Below the pieces are notes generated by a model. The model was not told the origin of the DNA. It saw only the letters and a program-made list of their open reading frames with translations, and ran no database searches. Both the position numbers and the translations under genes were made by a program. 35,235 nucleotides of DNA from a virus, in IMG/VR virus record IMGVR_UViG_3300034682_000397, positions 1 to 35,235 of that record; one strand, 5' to 3'. Shown here piece by piece: positions 28,535 to 35,235 of this stretch (its first letter is position 1; each line of letters starts with the position of its first letter).

Positions 28535-31215
28535 CGATTCACATCTACCCCGGGCAGCGTCCAAGCAAGCCGATTGAGTCACACCCATGGGCGGGCACCA
28601 TCGCCGGCTGGTTTGAGTCTGCAGGCATTGACTATGCGCAGTGGGAAGTGCAGCCCGTGTCTGTGACTGTGGATGGCGCGCCCGTGCCCGTGGAGCTGTG
28701 GGCAGACACCGTGGTGACCAACGACCAGGTCGTGGCCATTGCGCCATACCCATTCGGCGGCATCGGCAAGATTTTCAGCAAAGTCTTCAATCTTCTGTTT
28801 GGCTGGCTGCTGCCAAAGACTGGTGCGGGCAAAAGAAACGACCCTGGCCAGGGCAAGCAACTGCAAACGGCCGACGGCAAGGCCAACACGGCAAAGCTCA
28901 ATCAAACAGTGCCAGAGCTGTTCGGCAAGTTCATTCGCTACCCGGACTACCTGGTGCCGCCGCGTCGGCGTTTTGATGGGCCACGCACGCAGAATCTGGA
29001 GATGCTGCTGTGCGTGGGTCCTGGCCGGTATCAGATTGACCCGGCGCTGGTGAAGATCGGCAACACGCCGCTGGTAAGCATGGAGGGGGCAGAGTTCACA
29101 GTGCATGAGCCGGGTGCCGACTTGTCGCTGCTGGAGATGGCGCAAAACTGGTATCCCGCGCCCGAAGTGGGTGGCACCAGCGCGGGCACTGCAGGCCTTG
29201 ATTTGACGGCCACGGCAGACACGAGCATCAACCCCACAGGCTCCAGCTATGTGCTGGCCGGTGGTGGCGTCATCACGTCAGATGTTGACTTCCCCGCATC
29301 GTGGGGCGTGAGCACAGCAATGTCGCTGATGTTCCGCCAGCCCGTGACGATCACGCGCATCAATGTCGGCACCCTGGAAGAGCCAATCTTTGTTAATGAG
29401 CTGGAGGGCGACTGGCGCGAGATCTCGCCCGTGGTGAATCAGATGCTCAACGCCTCTGGCGTTCACGAAGGCTCTGCCCGCGTGCGCTCGGTTGCGGTAA
29501 ATAGCGCCGGCTACGGCAAGATCACGCTGTCGCGTTTTGTGGATGGCGACCCTGGCAGCTGGCAACCAATCAGCGATTTGGCGCTGGGCAATCAAAGCAT
29601 CGCGGTTTCGCGCGCTGGGCAGGTTTATCTGGTTGAGTCTGTGAGCGGTACGCAAGTGACGGTGAGCGCACAAGGCGTGAGCGGCTGGAGCGGCTTTGCC
29701 CCCAGAACTGTGCCGGCAGCTGGTGCCGCCTGGGGCGTGCAGCCTGGCACGGTGTACGGCGAGCAAGCGGGACCGTTTGTAATCTTGCCTGTTGCGGAAA
29801 AGACCAGCGTTTTTGAAATCGACTTCTTCTTCCCGCAGGGTTTGCACTACATCGAAGATGATGGCGACGTGCGCGCCCGCTCCGTCGGTGTCGCAATTGA
29901 ATACCGCGATGCCGCAGGTGGTTCATGGCAATCGCTGAGCAAGACGTACACAGAAGCCACGCTGGACCAGATTGGCTTTACGGAGCGCATCACGCTGGGC
30001 GCGGCCATCCGGCCAGAGGTGCGCATTCGCCGCCGCGGCGCGCGTGCGTCAAGCACCCAGGTGCAAGACGTCATCCAGTGGTACGCCGCCCGCTGCTTGC
30101 TGCCTGCGCCCACCAGCTACCCGTGGACCACGCTCAGCGTGAAGGTGCGCGGCCTGGGCCAGATTGCTGCCAGCTCAGAAAACCAGATCAATCTGGAGGC
30201 CGTGCGCATTCTGCCCACGCTGCAGCCAGACGGCAGCTGGGGCCCTGAGGTGCCAACGCGTGATGTGTCTGCCGCTGTTTGGCGCGTCTGCAGCACCATT
30301 GGCTATGGCGTAGACAGCGTGGACATTCCAGAGTTGCTGCGTTTGCACAACATCTGGGCCGCAAGGGGTGAGACGTTTGATGCCGTGCTGGATGAAACCA
30401 CGGTGCAGCAAGCTATTGAGACGGCGTTTGCATCGGGCATGGCCGAGCTGGCCCTTGAGGACGGTAAGGTGCGCCCCGTGCGTGATGGCCTCCGAACCAT
30501 TGCCGAGCAGTCGTACAGCGCGCACAACGTGCTGGAGGGCATTCGGCGCCAGTTCACTGCGCACCGGCCAGATGACAACGACGGCGTGGAGGTGGAGTTT
30601 CAAGACGAAGCCGATGGCTGGGCCGCGGCCACCGTGCGGTGCATGCTGCCCGGTTCGCTGGGCTTGAAGCTGCAGAAAGTCAAGCTGCCGGGCGTCACAG
30701 ACCGCACGCGGGCCTGGCGCATCGGCATGCGCCGCGCGCGTGAGCAACGCTACCAGCGCTGGAACTACTCATTCTCCACAGAGCTTGACGCCCTCAACAG
30801 CGGCTACGGCGCGTTTGTCTCGCTGGTGGGCGACCAGTCGGCCATCTTGCAGCAGATCACCCCAGCCCCCGGCGGCATGGCGCGCCTGCATGTCACAGAG
30901 CCGCTGCGCTGGAAAGCGGGAGACACGCACGTGGTGGCGTTTCGCCGCCCAGATGGATCGCCTGCCGGCCCCTGGCTGGCAACGCCGGGCAGCGATGAGT
31001 TTGAACTGCTGGCCCCCATTCCGCAGGCGGAGTGGCCAGCCATCAGCCTGAGACAAGAGCCGCCACATGTGTACTTCGGCCCCCAGAACGCATGGCATTG
31101 GCCCGCGTTGGTGCGCAGCGTCAAGCCAGGCTCCAGCGACACCTGCGCAGTGCAAGCCGTGAACTACGACCCGCGTCTTTATGACGATGACGACAACAGC
31201 CCACCGGCTGAGTAA
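28531..31215 (+). CDS. TipJ-type tail tip / host specificity protein, 894 aa
   Basis: Central tail-tip protein. An N-terminal ubiquitin-like region and a hydrophobic patch (IGKIFSKVFNLLFGWLLPK, residues about 80-100) of the kind found in TipJ proteins precede a beta-rich gpJ-like core (LFGKFIRYPDYLVPPRRRFD). Later segments include fibronectin-like strands and a phage-tail_3-like region (LEGIRRQFTAHRPDDNDGVE). At 894 residues it is shorter than lambda J (1132). It makes the first contact with the host surface, and the fibre gene follows after two terminators. Confidence 0.9.
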   Translation: MTIHIYPGQRPSKPIESHPWAGTIAGWFESAGIDYAQWEVQPVSVTVDGAPVPVELWADTVVTNDQVVAIAPYPFGGIGKIFSKVFNLLFGWLLPKTGAGKRNDPGQGKQLQTADGKANTAKLNQTVPELFGKFIRYPDYLVPPRRRFDGPRTQNLEMLLCVGPGRYQIDPALVKIGNTPLVSMEGAEFTVHEPGADLSLLEMAQNWYPAPEVGGTSAGTAGLDLTATADTSINPTGSSYVLAGGGVITSDVDFPASWGVSTAMSLMFRQPVTITRINVGTLEEPIFVNELEGDWREISPVVNQMLNASGVHEGSARVRSVAVNSAGYGKITLSRFVDGDPGSWQPISDLALGNQSIAVSRAGQVYLVESVSGTQVTVSAQGVSGWSGFAPRTVPAAGAAWGVQPGTVYGEQAGPFVILPVAEKTSVFEIDFFFPQGLHYIEDDGDVRARSVGVAIEYRDAAGGSWQSLSKTYTEATLDQIGFTERITLGAAIRPEVRIRRRGARASSTQVQDVIQWYAARCLLPAPTSYPWTTLSVKVRGLGQIAASSENQINLEAVRILPTLQPDGSWGPEVPTRDVSAAVWRVCSTIGYGVDSVDIPELLRLHNIWAARGETFDAVLDETTVQQAIETAFASGMAELALEDGKVRPVRDGLRTIAEQSYSAHNVLEGIRRQFTAHRPDDNDGVEVEFQDEADGWAAATVRCMLPGSLGLKLQKVKLPGVTDRTRAWRIGMRRAREQRYQRWNYSFSTELDALNSGYGAFVSLVGDQSAILQQITPAPGGMARLHVTEPLRWKAGDTHVVAFRRPDGSPAGPWLATPGSDEFELLAPIPQAEWPAISLRQEPPHVYFGPQNAWHWPALVRSVKPGSSDTCAVQAVNYDPRLYDDDDNSPPAE

Positions 31216-31226
31216 CCCACCCCACT

Positions 31227-31255
31227 AAACCGGCCCTGCGCCGGTTTTCTTTTTT
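31227..31255 (+). terminator. Intrinsic terminator 1 after the tail tip gene
   Basis: AAACCGGC/GCCGGTTT stem, CCTGC loop, then TCTTTTTT. Confidence 0.9.
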
Positions 31256-31262
31256 CTACCTT

Positions 31263-31284
31263 GCCCGCTTTGTGCGGGCTTTTT
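31263..31284 (+). terminator. Intrinsic terminator 2, tandem, before the fibre gene
   Basis: GCCCGC/GCGGGC stem with TTTGT loop followed by five Ts, only eight bases after terminator 1. Confidence 0.88.
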
Positions 31285-31301
31285 GTTTTGTGCGAGGACA
31301 C

Positions 31302-33368
31302 ATGACGACATACAACACAGGTAACCCGCTGGGGAGCGTAGATCCGAAGGACCTTTTTGATAACTCTCGGAATCTGGACCATTACCTCAATGCTGAGGCC
31401 CTGGATTGGCAGGATCGCTTCGGCAAAGAGCGAAAGACATGGGCGGGCGTAGAAGAGCAAGCGCGACTTGACACGGAGGCTGCGGCAGGGGCTGCTGCAG
31501 CTCTTGCGACTGAGCAAGCTGGCGAGTTCAAGGATGCAGCCGAGGCCGCGCGTGACACCGCGACCGATGCAAGTCAGTCTGCGGCATCTGCACGGGACGA
31601 TGCTATTGCCGCGGCTGCTGCAAGCGGTGATGTCGTGTTTGCAAAGGATATTGCGGACATGCAGAGCAAGCTGCCTCTGCCCAATGACACGATCATTGAG
31701 GTTGCCAAGGATGGCAATCACGCAGATGCGCGTACCCGTTATGTGGTGAAAGCCGGCGTACCCGAGTTCATGGTCGCTCTGGAAAGCTTCGTCCAAGCCG
31801 GGGCAGGCTCCGTGCAGATGTCGCTGCAGGAGAAGTCTCGGCAGACTGTGACCTCCGCTGATAAGGGCGTGGTGGGATCCGGTGCAGATGAAACCAGTGC
31901 GCTGGCTGCCACGGTAGAGACGGGCGCGTCAGCCCGCTTTCTGCCGGCAACGGTCAAGGTGACGGGGCCTGTGCGGGCGGGTGGAAAGCGCTTGACGTTT
32001 GATCCGGGCTTCCGGGTGTATGCAGACCCAACCGCACCAGCTCTTGCGCATGAGCAGATCATCCCCAGCGTGATCCTGCCCGATGCATACACGCCTTATG
32101 ACTATGCGCGTTTTGGACGCATGGATCCGGTCATCATGGCTTACGGCGACAGCAATACGGCATGGGTCGATGCAAGCTCGGCCCGTATCGGCGTGGGGCA
32201 GGGCTCCTGGCCTGCATTGCTGGACGCTTATCTCTCCAAGCACACCTATTTCGCTGCTGGCCGTGTCCGAGGTGATGGGTCTCCAGGGCAAGAGTCGCAG
32301 TACGCCCTGGACAACCTGGATACCTTTCTGGCTACCTATAGCCCGCAGGTCGCCATTCTCGGGTGGGGCACCAATGACATCGCCCACGGCGTTACTCGCG
32401 AAAAGTACCTTGCAAATATGGCGTTGCTCATCGAGCGCCTGCACCAGGCAGGCATCTGCGTCATCGTTCTGGGCATCCCGTGGCACACCTCTTATGCCAA
32501 TGAGGTAAAGGCCTGGAATAGTTCACTGGCTCGCTTGAGTGCGCAGTATGGCGTTGACTTCGTCCCCGTCTACACGGCGTTTGCAAATGCTGTGGGAACC
32601 TACTTCGCGGCCGATGGAGTTCACTACACGGTCGTGGCCAATCAGGTCCTGGCGCAAATCCTTGGTGACCTGGTGCTCAAGCGGTACAGCATTCCCAAGA
32701 ACACCATGGCGGCTTTCTATCCCCGCCCGGGATCGTCGCTGGACCCTACGACCTGGGCCTGTGAGGGAATCCGCAGTTCTGGCGGAAAGAAGCTGCAGAT
32801 TGTGCAGACCCCGGATGTCTACCTACGCCGCCTCTATCCGTACTCGATCAAGATCGATGCGGGCCAGGAAGTGTCGATATCGGGCACGGGGCCATTCTCT
32901 GCGGTCTTCAACTGGCCGGACAGCAAGGATGCGACCTGGACGCTCAATGGCGGTGCCTATAACCCGATTTCGCGCGGTGGCGTGGTGAAGGTGAACAGCA
33001 CATCGGCTCGCCTGGATGGTTCGTCCAGTTCCTTCCGGGTCGGCTGCTCGGCTGGATCGATCTACCTTGTGGCCACGCACGCAGAGTTCGGCTTTGCGGC
33101 ACCGATCTACTCGACCACGGAGATCCGCAACGGCGTCTATGTGCCAGGCCGGCGCATCACAGTGGCGGACGCCACTCACCATCTCGACACGGTGATGATC
33201 GAGATCGCCGGGACGGTAGATATCGGCTACGCCACAGAGTTGCATTTGCCCAATGTCGGACCTCTGGCGACCCGGCAGGCAATTGCCAACGCGCCCATCG
33301 GGTTCAAGTTCATGCAGTCGGATAACGAAACCTGGTGGCGCTGGGACGGAGCCTGGCAGGCTTATTAA
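31302..33368 (+). CDS. Tail fibre with SGNH/GDSL hydrolase domain, 688 aa
   Basis: ATG 31302 is chosen (GAGGACAC upstream); an earlier alternative start lies inside the terminator hairpin. Residues 50-110 are an Ala-rich helical stalk, as in many fibre N-termini. An SGNH hydrolase domain spans about 275-460: block I GDSN with nucleophile S284, block III GWGTND with N358, and block V DGVHYT with D438 and H441. The C-terminal 220 residues are beta-rich and end in WWRWDGAWQAY, the sort of motif ending fibre tips. It probably removes acyl groups (e.g. O-acetyl) from host polysaccharide during adsorption; the substrate is unknown. Confidence 0.88.
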   Translation: MTTYNTGNPLGSVDPKDLFDNSRNLDHYLNAEALDWQDRFGKERKTWAGVEEQARLDTEAAAGAAAALATEQAGEFKDAAEAARDTATDASQSAASARDDAIAAAAASGDVVFAKDIADMQSKLPLPNDTIIEVAKDGNHADARTRYVVKAGVPEFMVALESFVQAGAGSVQMSLQEKSRQTVTSADKGVVGSGADETSALAATVETGASARFLPATVKVTGPVRAGGKRLTFDPGFRVYADPTAPALAHEQIIPSVILPDAYTPYDYARFGRMDPVIMAYGDSNTAWVDASSARIGVGQGSWPALLDAYLSKHTYFAAGRVRGDGSPGQESQYALDNLDTFLATYSPQVAILGWGTNDIAHGVTREKYLANMALLIERLHQAGICVIVLGIPWHTSYANEVKAWNSSLARLSAQYGVDFVPVYTAFANAVGTYFAADGVHYTVVANQVLAQILGDLVLKRYSIPKNTMAAFYPRPGSSLDPTTWACEGIRSSGGKKLQIVQTPDVYLRRLYPYSIKIDAGQEVSISGTGPFSAVFNWPDSKDATWTLNGGAYNPISRGGVVKVNSTSARLDGSSSSFRVGCSAGSIYLVATHAEFGFAAPIYSTTEIRNGVYVPGRRITVADATHHLDTVMIEIAGTVDIGYATELHLPNVGPLATRQAIANAPIGFKFMQSDNETWWRWDGAWQAY

Positions 33369-33377
33369 GCAAACAGC

Positions 33378-33400
33378 AAACCCGCTTCGGCGGTTTTTTT
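33378..33400 (+). terminator. Intrinsic terminator after the fibre gene
   Basis: CCGC/GCGG stem with TTCG tetraloop followed by seven Ts; short but with the usual layout. Confidence 0.8.
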
Positions 33401-33421
33401 ACGCCCGAGGGAGGGCAACAA

Positions 33422-33808
33422 ATGGCAGAACCAACAACGACAGCGGCGGTGACTGTCGCCGGCGCCGCTGTCTCCACGTCTGCGCTCACGGCATTCGGGA
33501 TGCCGCTCGGGCTGCAGGCAGATCTGCTACTGGCGGGCTTCTCAGGCGCGCTGGTGGCGATCATCTTGCTCAACACTGTGCCCGGCGGTAGCGATACCTG
33601 GCAGGACATGCTGCGGCTGTCCTTGCGACGCCTGGCTGTGGCCTGGGCCAGCTCGATCACAGCTGGCTATCTCACGCCGCTGGCTGCGCTGATCTCGGCC
33701 GTGCCCCCCGAGCTGCTGCTATCCATGGCGTTCCTGGTCGGTGTCGGTGCGCAGCGCGTGCTGGTGGCCTGCCTGCGCCGCTACTGGCCTGAAGCGCAGG
33801 AGGGCTGA
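33422..33808 (+). CDS. Holin-like membrane protein, 128 aa
   Basis: ATG 33422 follows AGGGAGGG. Three hydrophobic segments (about 30-52, 70-92, 98-117) and a charged C-terminus (RRYWPEAQEG) fit a class I holin, and the gene opens the lysis cassette. It would form membrane lesions that release the endolysin. Confidence 0.82.
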   Translation: MAEPTTTAAVTVAGAAVSTSALTAFGMPLGLQADLLLAGFSGALVAIILLNTVPGGSDTWQDMLRLSLRRLAVAWASSITAGYLTPLAALISAVPPELLLSMAFLVGVGAQRVLVACLRRYWPEAQEG

Positions 33809-33811
33809 GCC

Positions 33812-34081
33812 ATGTCTGCACTGCTTTTTGTCTTTGGGGTTGTCGTCCTGGCGGAGGCCCTGAACAAGCTGGAGCGCACACGCCCGTGTGCCCGTGGCAT
33901 CACGCCACACCAGCGCCTGCTGGCCTGGCTCAAGGCCATTGCCTGGTCGCTGCTGGCCTGGGCCGGGGCTGCAGCCCTGGTTGGGCCTTTCTTCGGCTGG
34001 GCACCACCCACGCTGCGTGAGCTGGCCATCTTCGCTGGCTTCACCGTCTTGATTGTTCGCACCCGTTTCAAAGAAGGTTGA
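33812..34081 (+). CDS. Second small membrane protein of the lysis cassette, 89 aa
   Basis: Hydrophobic segments at about 2-16, 41-60 and 70-85 separated by a basic loop (NKLERTRPCARGITPHQRLL). Three bases after the holin stop, with AGGAGGG upstream. It could be a second holin or an antiholin that sets lysis timing; the sequence alone does not decide. Confidence 0.78.
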   Translation: MSALLFVFGVVVLAEALNKLERTRPCARGITPHQRLLAWLKAIAWSLLAWAGAAALVGPFFGWAPPTLRELAIFAGFTVLIVRTRFKEG

Positions 34082-34082
34082 T

Positions 34083-34541
34083 ATGCAACTCACACCCCAC
34101 TTCACCCTGGCCGAGTTCACCCGCAGCGCCAAGGCCCAGGCCCTGGGCTTGGACAACACCCCGACCGCAGCGGCCAAGATCAACCTGGCACGCACGGCGC
34201 AGATGCTGGAGCGCGTGCGTGCCTATCTGGGCGCACCCATCACCATCACCAGCGGTTACCGTGGCGCAGCCCTGAACAAGGCGGTGGGCGGTGTCACCAG
34301 CTCGGACCACTTGCAGGGCCTAGCGGCCGATGTGGTGGTGCCCAAGTACGGCACGCCCTATGAGGTGGCCAAGGCCCTGGCGCCGCACATCGATGCGCTG
34401 GGCATTGGCCAGGTCATCTATGAGGTCAGCGGCCGTTCGCGCTGGGTGCATCTGTCCGCCCGCGTGCCCGAGAAAACCGTGAACCGTGTCATCACCATCG
34501 CGGTGGGGCAGGGCACCATGCTGGGGATTCAACGCGTATGA
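34083..34541 (+). CDS. M15-family endolysin (L-Ala-D-Glu/D-Ala-D-Ala type peptidase), 152 aa
   Basis: Zinc peptidase M15_3 pattern: ITITSGYRGAALNKAVGG, then SDHLQGLAAD (SxHxxGxAxD; H76 and D83 zinc ligands) and WVHLSA (H123). No signal peptide, so it depends on the holin. Length typical of small phage M15 endolysins. ATGA overlap with the Rz-like gene downstream. Confidence 0.93.
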   Translation: MQLTPHFTLAEFTRSAKAQALGLDNTPTAAAKINLARTAQMLERVRAYLGAPITITSGYRGAALNKAVGGVTSSDHLQGLAADVVVPKYGTPYEVAKALAPHIDALGIGQVIYEVSGRSRWVHLSARVPEKTVNRVITIAVGQGTMLGIQRV

Positions 34542-34933
34542 CCATCATCAGCCCACTCACAGCCGGCCTGGGGCTGGCTCTGGCGCTCAGCGTGCTGGGC
34601 AATCTGGCAGGCGGGTATGCCTACCTGCAGCAGCGCGATGCCTCGGTCGAGGCCCGCACGGATCTGCGGCACCAGACCGGCGCCACCGAGGCCGCCACCC
34701 TGGCCGCCCACGCGTGCAGCGATTCGGTCGAGGCGCTGAGCGTGTCGGCCGCCGTCATGGCCAGGCAACTGGAAGGCGAGCGCGCAGCCGCGGCCAAACG
34801 CTCCGGCACCCATTACGCGCGGGCAGATCAGATCCTGGCCACCCCTGCGGCCGTGCCTGGTGACGCATGCGCCAGCGCACAAAAGCGCGTGAACAACATC
34901 ATGGCCGCACGTGGCCAGAAAGGCGGTGGCTGA
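34538..34933 (+). CDS. Rz-like inner-membrane spanin, 131 aa
   Basis: N-terminal transmembrane helix (LGLALALSVLGNLAGGYAYL) followed by a helical periplasmic domain with paired Cys residues (C61 and C112 by rough count). Works with the lipoprotein encoded next to fuse inner and outer membranes at lysis. Starts within the endolysin stop (ATGA). Confidence 0.82.
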   Translation: MTIISPLTAGLGLALALSVLGNLAGGYAYLQQRDASVEARTDLRHQTGATEAATLAAHACSDSVEALSVSAAVMARQLEGERAAAAKRSGTHYARADQILATPAAVPGDACASAQKRVNNIMAARGQKGGG

Positions 34934-35235
34934 TGCGTTGGTGCTCCATACCCCTTATCTCCGCTGCGCTTGCGGCGGGGCTGGTTATGACAGGCTGCAG
35001 CTCTGCGCCGCCGGTCGCGAAGTTTGACCAGGTCAAGGTGGCCATCCCCGTGGCCTGCCAGGAACCCGAGCCGGCGCGGCCGCAGATGCCGACCGATCAA
35101 CTGTCCGCGGACGTTGACGTGGACACGTATGTCCAGGCGGCCGAGGCGGAGATCCATCGCCGCGAAGGCTATGAGATCCAGCTGCGGGTGGCTTTGGCCA
35201 ACTGCAAGCGGCCGCTCAAAGCGGCAGAAAAATGA
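34933..35235 (+). CDS. Rz1-like outer-membrane lipoprotein spanin, 100 aa
   Basis: Signal peptide with lipobox LVMTGC; the Cys at position 22 would be acylated. A short Pro-rich mature part (PVACQEPEPARPQMP) and two further Cys residues follow. The gene overlaps the Rz-like stop by one base (TGATG) rather than being nested inside it as in lambda. Its stop is the last triplet of the window. Confidence 0.85.
   Translation: MRWCSIPLISAALAAGLVMTGCSSAPPVAKFDQVKVAIPVACQEPEPARPQMPTDQLSADVDVDTYVQAAEAEIHRREGYEIQLRVALANCKRPLKAAEK

Noticed and set aside
1-35235. Search for attL/attR repeats, tRNA genes, CRISPR arrays and insertion sequences
   Set aside because: The window begins and ends exactly at phage gene borders, so att cores are outside or unverifiable. 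No tRNA-like cloverleaf, spaced repeats of CRISPR type or transposase gene was seen.

Overview
The window is almost entirely one temperate siphophage genome (prophage). It runs from a tyrosine integrase whose start codon is at base 1 to an Rz1-type spanin whose stop codon is the last triplet. No bacterial housekeeping gene, tRNA, rRNA or CRISPR array was recognised. The DNA is GC-rich, and the protein style (TipJ-type tail tip, P27-type small terminase, VapE-type primase-helicase, CP76-type CII, ParB-like early protein) suggests a betaproteobacterial host, most likely in the Comamonadaceae (Comamonas/Delftia/Acidovorax group). That host call is inference from gene style, not a database match. 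Neither attachment site can be identified, because both prophage ends lie at or beyond the window edges.

Layout. (1) 1-1290: integrase, rightward. (2) 1004-6796: a tightly overlapping leftward operon of about eleven genes. In order of transcription these are several small unknown proteins, a possible OB-fold protein, a 36-residue zinc-ribbon-like protein, a 769-residue ParB-like protein, an AlpA/excisionase-like protein and a small distal ORF that converges on int. (3) 6956-7529: a miniature P-loop protein (leftward) and a divergent 105-residue ORF closed by its own terminator. (4) 7636-8942: a lambda-like immunity region. It holds a leftward promoter (PL) with palindromic operators downstream of cI, a chain of stem-loops in the PL leader, the CI-like S24 repressor, right operators with PR, and a Cro/YdaS-like gene whose start codon sits almost at the predicted PR start point. 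(5) 8935-14324: right early genes, comprising small ORFs, a reverse-oriented cassette, a CII-family regulator, a large primase-helicase, a non-coding stretch with clustered TGTCCA repeats, and a Q-like antiterminator. (6) 14325-14466: a weak candidate late promoter and a strong terminator, laid out like lambda Q-PR'-tR'. (7) 14559-31215: HNH endonuclease, terminase, portal, ClpP-like protease, HK97-fold capsid, connectors, tail tube, tail chaperones with a textbook -1 frameshift signal, tape measure, and tail-tip genes. (8) 31302-33368: tail fibre with an SGNH hydrolase domain. (9) 33422-35235: two holin-like membrane proteins, an M15 endolysin, Rz and Rz1.

How it works together. CI should bind TACACC-N4-GGTGTA sites that overlap PL and PR, holding both early operons silent. 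On induction the leftward transcript would have to cross at least one strong terminator (6864-6893) to reach the parB/xis operon. The abutting hairpins in the PL leader could be an RNA antiterminator of the HK022 put type; this is inference. The late operon is punctuated by at least six intrinsic terminators, which fits processive Q-type antitermination starting upstream of the HNH/terminase genes.
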